Positions 1 through 7,387 of a stretch of 64,000 nt of DNA are shown piece by piece. Source of the DNA: Marimicrobium sp913061115. Its GTDB lineage: Bacteria; Pseudomonadota; Gammaproteobacteria; Pseudomonadales; Halieaceae. Below the pieces are notes generated by a model that was given only the letters and a program-made list of their open reading frames with translations, searched no databases and had not been told where the DNA came from. Position numbers and translations under genes: made by a program. How positions within the stretch are numbered: position 1 is the first letter of the stretch; each line of letters begins with the position of its first letter. The DNA lies in NCBI RefSeq assembly GCF_047729875.1, contig NZ_CP159826.1:2356001-2420000 (forward strand), written 5' to 3'.

Positions 1-333
1 ATTATGAATGCACGCCACCATATCCGCATTATCAAATATATACAGCAGCTCTTCTTGCACATAACGATAGTTGACATTGATCGGCACCGCGCGGATTTTG
101 AAGCAGGCTAGCATCCCCTCGAGGTATTCATTGCAGTTGTATAAGTAGAGCCCAACATGATCACCTGGCCCGACCCCTTCAGACGCAAGATAGTGCGCTA
201 ACTTGTTCGCTCGCTGATCCAGCTCTTTGAAGGTAGCACGCTGATCGCCACACACCAGAGCGCTACGAGCTGGCACCTTGTCAGCCACTAATTCATACAG
301 ATCCGCAATATTATAATGCATCGCCATAGTCAT
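1..333 (-). CDS. Acyl-CoA synthetase (AMP-binding enzyme), N-terminal part only
   Basis: The reverse complement reads without a stop from position 333 to the window edge, giving about 111 residues. It matches the N-terminus of an adenylate-forming fatty-acid/acyl-CoA ligase: an 'IADLYELVADKVPARSALV' opening, 'TFKELDQRANKLAHYL', then 'GVGPGDHVGLYLYNCNEYLEGMLACFKI' as seen in medium-chain and cyclohexanecarboxylate-type ligases. The ATP-binding P-loop and C-terminal lid lie outside the window. The start at 333 is chosen because AGGGG precedes it by a few bases; ATG codons at 327 and 321 are alternatives. It lies 16 bases after the stop of the thiolase-like gene at 350 on the same strand, so it is probably the last visible gene of that operon. 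A likely role is to activate the acid that the upstream genes process (inference). Confidence 0.82.
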   Translation of the reverse strand, partial: MTMAMHYNIADLYELVADKVPARSALVCGDQRATFKELDQRANKLAHYLASEGVGPGDHVGLYLYNCNEYLEGMLACFKIRAVPINVNYRYVQEELLYIFDNADMVACIHN

Positions 334-349
334 GTTTCCCCTGTGTCTC

Positions 350-1513
350 TTACGGTTTCTCGGAACCTACAACCCACATAGCATAGAACTGCGCACCACC
401 ACCATACGCGTGACCCAGTGCGAGTTTTGCTCCTTCGACCTGATGATCCCCGGCATCTCCGCGCACCTGTCGTGCCGCTTCGGCGAAACGGATCATGCCA
501 GATGCGCCGATCGCATTGGACGACAATACACCTCCGGAACAGTTCCAAGGTATGTCGCCACCTTCATCCAGTGACGTCGCGCCTTCCATAGTCAACTTCC
601 AGCCTTCGCCTTCAGGCGCAAAACCAAGGTTCTCCAACCACATAGGCTCATACCAGCTAAACGGCACGTAAACTTCGGCACAATCAAGATCTTTACGCGG
701 ATTGGTAATGCCTGCTTGCTGATAGACATCCGCTGCGCAGTCGCGGCCAGCCTGAGGGTTAACCTCATCACGACCCGCATACATAGTCGGCTCTGACCGC
801 ATGGCAACACCACGAATCCAGGCAGGCTTCTTGGACGCTTTGTCTGCCAGCTCTTCGTTCGCAATAATCATCGCACATGCACCGTCAGATGACGGACATG
901 CCTCGAGAAAACGAATTGGATCCCACAGCATAAAAGACTCTTCCACTTCCTGCATGGTGATATCCGGCTTCTGCAAATGGGCCAGCGGGTTACGCGCACC
1001 GTGCAGACGGTCTTTTACTGCAACCTTGATGCCCACGTCATATGGGGCGTTTGAACGACGCATATATTCTCGAATAATAGGCGCAAAATAACCGCCTGCG
1101 CCCGCATTAAGATGGGTAGAAAATGGTTGCGGGTTAGACAGCGCCCACATCGCGTTGGACTCAGATTGTTTCTCGAACGACACTGTCAGGACACGCTTGA
1201 ACATACCGCTCTGCACATGAGATGCCGCCACTAGCGCAGTTGACCCTCCCACGGAACCGGCTGTGTGTACCCGCAACATCGGCTTACCGTTACAGCCCAA
1301 TGCATCGGTTAGATAGGTCTCTGGCATAATAACGCCTTCGAACATATCAGGGGCCTTACCAAGAATCACTGCATCAATATCGTCCCATGTGAGGTCCGCA
1401 TCCTGCAGAGCGTTTACCGCTGCTTCACGCACCAAACCGGCAATCGAAACATCCAAACGCTTGGTCATGTATTTGGTCTGGCCAATGCCGACCACCGCTG
1501 CCAAATTAGCCAT
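350..1513 (-). CDS. Thiolase-fold protein without nucleophilic Cys (lipid-transfer/aldolase type), copy A
   Basis: Predicted product of 387 residues with a thiolase fold: an N-terminal 'AAVVGIGQTKY' strand, a central 'PSSDGACAMIIA' segment typical of SCP-X-like thiolases, and glycine-rich 'NCSGGVLSSNAIGASGM' and 'GHAYGGGAQFYAMW' loops near the end. Where degradative thiolases carry the acyl-accepting Cys, this protein has Ser (residue 87, 'TAGSVGGSTAL'), and the usual GHP histidine motif is replaced by 'SNAIGAS'. Such proteins, for example actinobacterial Ltp2 and proteobacterial steroid aldolases, work as retro-aldolases with a DUF35 partner rather than as thiolases (established knowledge). 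The ATG at 1513 has GGAGA upstream and overlaps the previous stop as TAATG; a 14-residue in-frame extension is rejected. The substrate is unknown. Confidence 0.82.
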   Translation of the reverse strand: MANLAAVVGIGQTKYMTKRLDVSIAGLVREAAVNALQDADLTWDDIDAVILGKAPDMFEGVIMPETYLTDALGCNGKPMLRVHTAGSVGGSTALVAASHVQSGMFKRVLTVSFEKQSESNAMWALSNPQPFSTHLNAGAGGYFAPIIREYMRRSNAPYDVGIKVAVKDRLHGARNPLAHLQKPDITMQEVEESFMLWDPIRFLEACPSSDGACAMIIANEELADKASKKPAWIRGVAMRSEPTMYAGRDEVNPQAGRDCAADVYQQAGITNPRKDLDCAEVYVPFSWYEPMWLENLGFAPEGEGWKLTMEGATSLDEGGDIPWNCSGGVLSSNAIGASGMIRFAEAARQVRGDAGDHQVEGAKLALGHAYGGGAQFYAMWVVGSEKP

Positions 1514-2571
1514 TACGCTTTCTCCAATACGGTTACCAGGTTGTGCTGCAGACAAGGGCCCGACGTTGCGTGAGCAATACCGCGCTGCACCTCACCACTG
1601 ACAATACGGTTAAACACCTCGCCGATCCGCGACAGGCCAGACGCCATCATCATATTTCCGGCCAGCACACCGCCACTCGGGTTGATACTGGTTTCGTCTG
1701 AGAGGCCAAGCGCACGCCGAAGGATAATTTCCTGGTGGCTAAAGGGCGCATAGAGCTCCGCAACCTCTACCGGGCCTGCGCCCATACCGGCGCGTTTTGC
1801 TGCGGTGCGGGTAGACACTGAATCAGTGAGGTCACGCATCCCGAGGTTGTGCGTTTCAATACAGTGATCAATGCCACTGATAATCGCGTACGGCAGACCC
1901 CATTCCTTTGCCTTCTCGACAGTCGCGATGATCATCGCACTGGCGCCGTCTGATACCGGGCAGATATCCGCCTTGCGCAGCGGTGACAGATACATTTCCT
2001 GTGCCAGCACATCATCGGGTGCAACGTCGCCAGCGAGTTGTGCGTGCGGATTATTCCTAGCGTTGCGGCGCGACCGAGATACCACTTCAGCCATATCACG
2101 TTCCGTAATCAAACCCTGATCCAACATCAGGCGTGCCTGCAGTGCAGCCAGCGAAATGCTGTCGACCCAAAGGGGCGCAAGGTAATAAGGGTCGAGCTGC
2201 TGAGACATGACAATAGGCAGTTCACCCGGTGAAGACTTGCCGAAGCCATAAATCAGCGCAGAGTCAGCATGACCCATCCGAATTTTCAGTATCGATTCAT
2301 ACAGCGCCCATGCCGCATCCATCTCAACATGCGACTCCTTGATCGGAGGCACAGCACCCAGAGCATCAACACCGGCCACAAAGGCAAAGGCTGCACCCTG
2401 CAGATAGTCGCAACTGCCGGAACAGACGAAACCCACGTCCTGAGCATTGTTGATACCCACTTGCTGAAAGACACGGCTCAGCACAGGCATAATCATCTCA
2501 ACTTCGTTCACCGCTCCAGCATCAGACACGCTGTTAGACTGCTGGAAACCCACTATTGCAATTTCTTTCAT
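1513..2571 (-). CDS. Thiolase-fold protein without nucleophilic Cys, copy B
   Basis: The 352-residue product has the same fold class as the next gene: 'MKEIAIVGFQQS' start, 'CPVSDGASAMIIA' in the middle, 'VAELYAPFSHQEI' and 'INPSGGVLAGNMMMASG' towards the end. The region that would hold the thiolase nucleophile (residues 81-86, H-V-E-M-D-A) has no Cys, so a classical Claisen cleavage is unlikely. Two dissimilar Cys-less thiolase-fold subunits in tandem suggest a hetero-oligomer, as in the paired thiolase-like/DUF35 complexes of steroid side-chain removal (inference from family knowledge). It starts 3 bases after the DUF35 gene stop and shares a base with the following gene, so it is translationally coupled. 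Which subunit is catalytic cannot be decided from the sequence. Confidence 0.8.
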   Translation of the reverse strand: MKEIAIVGFQQSNSVSDAGAVNEVEMIMPVLSRVFQQVGINNAQDVGFVCSGSCDYLQGAAFAFVAGVDALGAVPPIKESHVEMDAAWALYESILKIRMGHADSALIYGFGKSSPGELPIVMSQQLDPYYLAPLWVDSISLAALQARLMLDQGLITERDMAEVVSRSRRNARNNPHAQLAGDVAPDDVLAQEMYLSPLRKADICPVSDGASAMIIATVEKAKEWGLPYAIISGIDHCIETHNLGMRDLTDSVSTRTAAKRAGMGAGPVEVAELYAPFSHQEIILRRALGLSDETSINPSGGVLAGNMMMASGLSRIGEVFNRIVSGEVQRGIAHATSGPCLQHNLVTVLEKA

Positions 2572-2574
2572 AGG

Positions 2575-3090
2575 TTAGCCCTCCAGACCGGTTACAGGTA
2601 GTTTACCGATCTGATCCACCGGCACATTGGGCTCATCGATCGGCCTGTAATATCGGATATTGTCCATAGCAAAACCCCATTCCTCTTTCGGCTTCCACAC
2701 CGCTTCCACGCGCGCTCCGATATGAACATCCTCATTGACGCACTCACTCATCAGGTGAATGAAGGAAACATTGGCGCCATCCGGTACCACGTTGGCAATA
2801 ATATAGGGCGGCTGAATCGGGTTATTGGGGATAGGGATATAGACAATGGTGAATGATTGTACCGTCGCTTTATTGGACAGCACGACCTCTTCTTCAGTGG
2901 CCACGCCGCAACCCCCGCAAGAGCCTCTCGGGGGCACATAGACCGCAGAGCACTTGGGACAGCGCTGACCTGTCAACACGCCCTTTTTGATCTGCGCGAG
3001 AAAACGCGCCGGCGCCGCGCCCGCCGTAAAATTATACTTCAGATAGACCGGCGCTTTTACGACGGTCACTACTTCCTGTTCTTCACTCAT
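2575..3090 (-). CDS. DUF35 zinc-ribbon/OB-fold acyl-CoA-associated protein
   Basis: Product of 171 residues. Four cysteines in two CxxC pairs (residues 44, 47, 58, 61; 'CPKCSAVYVPPRGSCGGCG') form a rubredoxin-like zinc ribbon, followed by an OB-fold segment ('VQSFTIVYIPIPNNPIQPPYIIANV', then 'VHIGARVEAVWKP'). This is the DUF35 N+C architecture. DUF35 proteins bind acyl-CoA and complete the active complex of Ltp2-type aldolases or act with thiolases and HMG-CoA synthases. The start has TAGGAG about 8 bases upstream. It sits 11 bases after the preceding OB-fold gene and 3 bases before the thiolase-like pair, which fits a multi-subunit enzyme encoded by one transcript. Confidence 0.85.
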   Translation of the reverse strand: MSEEQEVVTVVKAPVYLKYNFTAGAAPARFLAQIKKGVLTGQRCPKCSAVYVPPRGSCGGCGVATEEEVVLSNKATVQSFTIVYIPIPNNPIQPPYIIANVVPDGANVSFIHLMSECVNEDVHIGARVEAVWKPKEEWGFAMDNIRYYRPIDEPNVPVDQIGKLPVTGLEG

Positions 3091-3101
3091 AACGTGCTCT
3101 C

Positions 3102-3542
3102 CTAAACCAGTTCGAAGCAGCGAATATCGGTAATGTAGCCGATCGTTTCATCGGCCCAGACCGCCTGCACCCGAGCACCCGTGGCGACAGCATCTTCGCT
3201 TATAGCAGCCACGCAGTGGATCATAGGCACGTCAGCGCCGTCGAGTTTGATCATCGCCCAAGCGAAGGGCACATCCATGGGATGAGCTTCGCGAGGCTCC
3301 TTAACCCAGGCAAAACTGACGATCTCCCCCTGCTGGCCAACCTCGACGAACTCACTGAGCGCTTCCGCGGTATTGGGGTCGTACTCCATGGGCGGCACCA
3401 CGACCCTGCCATCACTGGCCTTGATGCCAACGATGTTGCGGTTTCTGAGCTCAGTCAGGAAGCGGCCAATTACCGGACCGGTGGAACGCGTATAGGTATA
3501 CCCAAGCTCAAACGCCTGGTTGAGAACTTCTGGTTGCGACAC
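3102..3542 (-). CDS. OB-fold (DUF35-like) protein without zinc ribbon
   Basis: Predicted 146-residue protein, first gene of the minus-strand operon. It has the DUF35 OB-fold pattern ('NIVGIKASDGRVVVPPMEYDP', 'GEIVSFAWVKEP', 'GARVQAVWADE'), but the positions of the zinc-ribbon cysteines hold no CxxC pairs. Degenerate DUF35 partners often occur beside a complete DUF35 in acyl-CoA aldolase or hydratase complexes. The reading frame is open further upstream to a TTG at 3611, but a strong AAGGAGGG lies 8 bases before the GTG at 3542, so that GTG is chosen; the GTG at 3548 is too close to it. With the next three genes it would give a 2+2 set of DUF35-like and thiolase-like subunits. Confidence 0.72.
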   Translation of the reverse strand: MSQPEVLNQAFELGYTYTRSTGPVIGRFLTELRNRNIVGIKASDGRVVVPPMEYDPNTAEALSEFVEVGQQGEIVSFAWVKEPREAHPMDVPFAWAMIKLDGADVPMIHCVAAISEDAVATGARVQAVWADETIGYITDIRCFELV

Positions 3543-3623
3543 AGTCACAGCCCTCCTTGGTGGGAATGAATTCAGGTCAAGTAGTATCAGTGAGCGCCCG
3601 TTGCTTCTCAATGACGCAAAGGA

Positions 3624-3637
3624 TCATGTGAACATGA
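3624..3637. promoter_or_regulatory. Inverted repeat, candidate operator
   Basis: TCATGT-GA-ACATGA is a perfect 6-base inverted repeat with a 2-base centre. It lies between the divergent DUF35/thiolase operon and the dioxygenase gene. GATCA-type half-words recur close by (3622-3656). Size and symmetry fit a TetR- or GntR-type dimer site, but no cognate regulator gene is adjacent. Confidence 0.4.
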
Positions 3638-3704
3638 CATTTCAGATCATCGGATCACTTTCCGCGTGATAAGGTTGCTTTACGTATACCAGCGGAAGCA
3701 AAAT

Positions 3705-3716
3705 ACGAGTACTCGT
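3705..3716. promoter_or_regulatory. Perfect 12-base palindrome, candidate operator
   Basis: ACGAGTACTCGT is a perfect palindrome without spacer, 74 bases before the start of the extradiol dioxygenase gene. It could be a repressor or activator site for that gene or for the divergent operon. Apart from this and the repeat at 3624, the region 3543-3790 shows only the dioxygenase ribosome-binding site. Confidence 0.4.
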
Positions 3717-3790
3717 TGTCCCAACAATAGGAAATCGTCGATAATGGCGACAGCAACGCCACCTAACAGAGATAAACCAGGAGCAACACT

Positions 3791-4696
3791 ATGTCAGTCT
3801 CAGCAGCAGGATATTTGAGAATTGCATCAACAGACACTGCAGCATGGATGGACTTCGGCACCACGGTACTGGGGCTAATGGACGCGCAGATTGCGGACGA
3901 CGCCGGCGCCCAATTTCTGCGCATGGACGACCACCCCTTTCGTTTCATGATTGAGTCGAGCGAGACTGATCAACTGATCGCCACTGGCTTGGAATACCCA
4001 TCCGAAGCGGCGTGGCAAACTACGCTTGATGAACTCACTGGCGCGGGCCATGCCGTTGTATTGGGCTCTGCCGAGGAGGCTCAGCGTCGTTATGTGACCG
4101 CATTCGCTACCGTTCAGGATCCTGCTGACAATACGTTAGAACTTTACTGGGGCCGAAAGCTGGACTACGTCCCGCTGGTTTCTCCCGCCGGCGTCTCTGG
4201 CTTTGTGACCACCTACCAGCAGACAGGCGATATGGGCTTCGGCCACTGCGTACTTCCCGCCCCGGATATTGAGGCGACCACAGCGTTTTACACGCGGTTT
4301 ATTGGCACCGGCCTTACCGATACGCTGTATCCGCCTGGAATGGACGGACTGAAAATCAACTTTATGCACGCCAACAACCCGCGCCAACATTCCGTTGCCC
4401 TGCTCAATGGTCCGCATCCTCTGGGCGTCGTGCACATCATGGTGGAGGCAGAGACTATGGATGAGGTAGGCCGTGCCATGGACCGCGCAAAAAAAGCAGG
4501 TTGCCACTTTCTGGCAACGCTGGGTCGCCATGTTAACGACAATATGTGTTCTGTCTACATTCTCGCACCCGGCGGTATCGCGGTAGAGTATGGCTACGAT
4601 GGTCTTCTGATCGACTGGGAGAACTATGTGCCTACCGTCAGTATCGAAGGCGACCTGTGGGGCCACGAATACCGCTTTCCGGGCATGGATGACTAG
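3791..4696 (+). CDS. Extradiol ring-cleavage dioxygenase (type I, VOC superfamily)
   Basis: The 301-residue length is that of two-domain extradiol dioxygenases of the BphC/HsaC type, which open catechols next to the diol with Fe(II) and O2. The C-terminal VOC domain shows all three expected metal ligands, His152 ('GFGHCVLPAPDIEAT'), His215 ('GVVHIMVEA') and Glu266 ('GIAVEYGYDG'), plus candidate catalytic His200 and Tyr256. Spacing agrees with BphC (146/210/260). The N-terminal half is the degenerate, non-metal VOC domain. AGGAG precedes the ATG. The cupin gene follows in the same direction. It is divergent from the thiolase-like/DUF35 operon, so a shared aromatic or steroid-ring pathway is possible. 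The exact substrate cannot be read from the sequence. Confidence 0.87.
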   Translation: MSVSAAGYLRIASTDTAAWMDFGTTVLGLMDAQIADDAGAQFLRMDDHPFRFMIESSETDQLIATGLEYPSEAAWQTTLDELTGAGHAVVLGSAEEAQRRYVTAFATVQDPADNTLELYWGRKLDYVPLVSPAGVSGFVTTYQQTGDMGFGHCVLPAPDIEATTAFYTRFIGTGLTDTLYPPGMDGLKINFMHANNPRQHSVALLNGPHPLGVVHIMVEAETMDEVGRAMDRAKKAGCHFLATLGRHVNDNMCSVYILAPGGIAVEYGYDGLLIDWENYVPTVSIEGDLWGHEYRFPGMDD

Positions 4697-4722
4697 TCCG
4701 TTTCAATAGAGGTTGCGCAGCT

Positions 4723-5097
4723 ATGCCAAACACGATCAAGTGTCCTCGCCTATATGCGGATGCGGAGGGCGAAAGTCACTTCGAAGACATTGAGTTCGAT
4801 ATGACGTCGATACAATTCGCTCCTCCCGCCCCGGCTTTGGATGTTTCAGCGCCAATTGAGGCGACAAACGTTTCGTGGATGCGCTTCCCAGAAGACTGGC
4901 GCAGTGGTATGCATGTGTCTCCTCGCAGACAGTTGTTCGTTGTGTTAGCGGGAGAAATCGAAATTTGGACAAGCACTGGACATACCAGAACCTTCAAGAT
5001 TGGTGATCACTTGCTGGGGGAAGACACCACTGGGAAAGGACATGGAGCCCGGCCTCTCAATGGCGATGTTTTGGCGGTTATGATTTCTTTAGAGTAG
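4723..5097 (+). CDS. Cupin-domain protein
   Basis: This 124-residue protein has a single cupin barrel: 'RRQLFVVLAGEIEIWTSTG' (cupin motif 1 core) and 'FKIGDHLLGEDTTGKGHGARP' (motif 2 region with one His). Only a partial set of metal ligands is recognisable, so it may bind a small molecule or act as an accessory factor instead of being an enzyme. It lies 26 bases after the dioxygenase stop on the same strand and is probably cotranscribed. Small cupins beside ring-cleavage dioxygenases are common, but the role here is unknown. Confidence 0.72.
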   Translation: MPNTIKCPRLYADAEGESHFEDIEFDMTSIQFAPPAPALDVSAPIEATNVSWMRFPEDWRSGMHVSPRRQLFVVLAGEIEIWTSTGHTRTFKIGDHLLGEDTTGKGHGARPLNGDVLAVMISLE

Positions 5098-5239
5098 GTG
5101 TCCCTCCCCAAGTCACCGATAACGTCGTTGCGTCACGCCAGCCCTTTTATTTGCCCTGTACTTAGACCGATGGCATGACGATTTATTGTGCCAACATGAC
5201 GCGCAGAATTCGATGGTCAGCATCCAGAGCATCTGCTCG

Positions 5240-6292
5240 TCAGTGCTGCCCCAGATAACGATTGAGAATTTCCTTCCACTGGCTGTCACTGGTATACGCC
5301 AGCAGGGTCTGGTTGAGTTTTTCCTCATGAACAAAACTGGACTTCATACCAAAAGCATAATACTCCATTTGGATAGACTGCCGCAGGATTTCGATCCCCG
5401 GCGCAGCATCCTTCAACAGGTAACGCAGCAGCGCTTCGTCGTAGATCAGCGCCTCCGCGTCACCCTCCCTTAGCAGCATCAGCCCCTCAGCGGCCGTGGT
5501 GACCAACTGCATGCGAATACCATTCTTGCGCAGATATTGCTCACCCGTAGAACCGCTCACGGCAACGGACCTGACCTGGTTTAGATCCTGAACGCTACGC
5601 ACCGTCGTATTCAGCTGGTTAACAGTCAGCGATGCTGCAATGCTGGCGGTCAGACCGGCAATCATGATGATGCTGGCAAACATCCAGATTGTGGCCAGCA
5701 ATCGGCCGATAAAGGTCGCCGGGGCCTTGTCGCCGTAGCCTACCGTCGTCATAGTCACTAGCGACCACCAGAAACCGCTGCCGATGCCTTGCATAACGGA
5801 ACCACCGAATTCCTGAGGATTGCGCTTACGCTCGACTAGCCATAACAAGCCACCCACTGCCACCAATAACAGTAGCAGCACAGCAACTGTTCTCAGAAAC
5901 GCTGGCGATAACAGTTCCTTCAGCACACCCCGCCAGTTGCTATATTGCGCCGGGGTAGCGATGGCAAGATGCGTAGCATAAAACGGAGCACTAAAATCCA
6001 TTACCGCTTCCCGTTCTCGCGTCATCGATAGCGCTCCGAGCGCGACATCGATACTGCCCGTTTCTAAGGCTTTGATCTGGGCGCGGGAACTATCCATGAC
6101 CACCCATTCGGTTTGCCATCCCAAATCCACCGCGATACGCTGCCATAGTTCCACTGAAATTCCGGTCCAGCCATCTTGCACGTCTGGCATGGCAAATGGC
6201 GGCACCGCCTTGATGCCAACGCGCAGTGTTTCCGCCGGTGCCAGCACGGACCAGAACAGTAATAGCAGTGCAAGATAGACGCGTATTCCCAT
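5240..6292 (-). CDS. GluR0-like ligand-gated potassium channel (periplasmic binding domain plus pore)
   Basis: The 350-residue product starts with a signal peptide ('MGIRVYLALLLLFWSVLAPAE'). A family 3 solute-binding domain follows ('LRVGIKAVPPFA', 'GSIDVALGALSMTREREAVMDFSAPFY') and is interrupted by a two-helix pore module. The first membrane helix is at about 131-152, the pore loop carries the K+ selectivity filter TVGYGD (about 183-188), and the second helix spans about 197-220. The second lobe of the binding domain then resumes ('NQVRSVAVSGSTGEQYL', 'GDAEALIYDEALLRYLL'). This inserted-pore layout is that of prokaryotic ionotropic glutamate receptors such as GluR0. The ATG at 6292 has AGGAGA 7 bases upstream. 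The ligand is unknown; a family 3 binding protein is encoded at 8485. Confidence 0.88.
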   Translation of the reverse strand: MGIRVYLALLLLFWSVLAPAETLRVGIKAVPPFAMPDVQDGWTGISVELWQRIAVDLGWQTEWVVMDSSRAQIKALETGSIDVALGALSMTREREAVMDFSAPFYATHLAIATPAQYSNWRGVLKELLSPAFLRTVAVLLLLLVAVGGLLWLVERKRNPQEFGGSVMQGIGSGFWWSLVTMTTVGYGDKAPATFIGRLLATIWMFASIIMIAGLTASIAASLTVNQLNTTVRSVQDLNQVRSVAVSGSTGEQYLRKNGIRMQLVTTAAEGLMLLREGDAEALIYDEALLRYLLKDAAPGIEILRQSIQMEYYAFGMKSSFVHEEKLNQTLLAYTSDSQWKEILNRYLGQH

Positions 6293-6314
6293 AACCATTC
6301 TCCTAGGCGGATCG

Positions 6315-7196
6315 TTAACCGCCAAACACCTTAAATATCATAATGCCGATCGAGACATCTATACCATTAGATCCATCGCCGGAACGCAACAGCCTGATGC
6401 CTGGGCCAAGCGATAACCCATTGCTGTAATCACGCTCGGCAGACAGCTCAAGTGCATAAAGACCATCTTCATCGATGGTGATATCCGCAAACACCGCCAG
6501 CGTAGCATTGACGATGCGTTTGGCGCCGATGACGCCAGAAAAATCGACCGAAGAGAAGTCGCTACCGTCTTCCGACACGGCGAGCGAGTTCAGATAAACC
6601 GCACCCCACCCAGTGGATTTAGCAACGATACCGATCAGTGAAATTTCAGTATTTGCATTGGAGTCATCATAGGGCACCTGCACCTCAACGACGGTTGACA
6701 AGGTCGGCAATGAACCATCATCAATCAGCCACCGCTGCTGCCAGCTTGCCGCGACCGATTTCTCGACGTCAATCTCGCCATCAAATGCTTTGACGACTGG
6801 CGCGAAAAATTCAAATTGCGCCTGGCACCAGAACCCGGATGATGCCGGCACTGCGCTCATGCTTAATTGGTTTACAAACTTCTCTTCTTCAAAATTATAA
6901 GACGGCACTACGGTCAATTGTGGCAAAAGCGGCGTTCCCGGCTGCCCGTCTATCAATGAATTAAAACCGACGATACCCTGCTGCGCTGCCACGCCCTGTC
7001 CTGGGCAGGCATCAGCGGCATATGCGACCGGAAAAGCAGCAGAAGCAGCAAAGAAAAGGCTAACAGCGACTCCATAATGAATCAGAAATCTCAGTCCCGA
7101 TGTCACAGTACAGACTCTAGTGGTTGTCGTTGAGTCTGAATGGGGAATGGCATGCAGACAGTCTTTTTTACTGGGGACGAATTTTTTAATTCGCAT
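6315..7196 (-). CDS. Secreted protein of unknown function
   Basis: I do not recognise this protein (293 residues from the ATG at 7196). The N-terminus is hydrophilic and basic for about 35 residues, then has a hydrophobic stretch ending 'FPVAYAADACPG', which looks like a Sec signal peptide with cleavage after Ala. A GTG start about 30 codons in, giving a conventional signal peptide, is equally possible; the ATG at 7196 has GGGAG unusually close to it. The mature part is acidic and beta-rich ('VVEVQVPYDD', 'ISLIGIVAK', 'LYALELSAERDYSNG'), with a repeated Asp/Ser-rich character, and ends in a hydrophobic 'IGIMIFKVFGG'. It lies 22 bases upstream of the channel gene, so the two may be expressed together. 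Confidence 0.6.
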   Translation of the reverse strand: MRIKKFVPSKKDCLHAIPHSDSTTTTRVCTVTSGLRFLIHYGVAVSLFFAASAAFPVAYAADACPGQGVAAQQGIVGFNSLIDGQPGTPLLPQLTVVPSYNFEEEKFVNQLSMSAVPASSGFWCQAQFEFFAPVVKAFDGEIDVEKSVAASWQQRWLIDDGSLPTLSTVVEVQVPYDDSNANTEISLIGIVAKSTGWGAVYLNSLAVSEDGSDFSSVDFSGVIGAKRIVNATLAVFADITIDEDGLYALELSAERDYSNGLSLGPGIRLLRSGDGSNGIDVSIGIMIFKVFGG

Positions 7197-7387
7197 CACT
7201 CCCTACGTTCATCTTTTCATACCACAAACATAGATTGCCATGCATAAACAACAGTATGTCAGACGAGGCGCTTGATGGCCAATAGACGATGACGGCGTGC
7301 GCGCATTGGGCAGAACAGAGATTGAGAACTCTCTCTCATACGCTCTGCTAACCAGGATGAAAACACTTAGACTTAGTGACGCGACCA

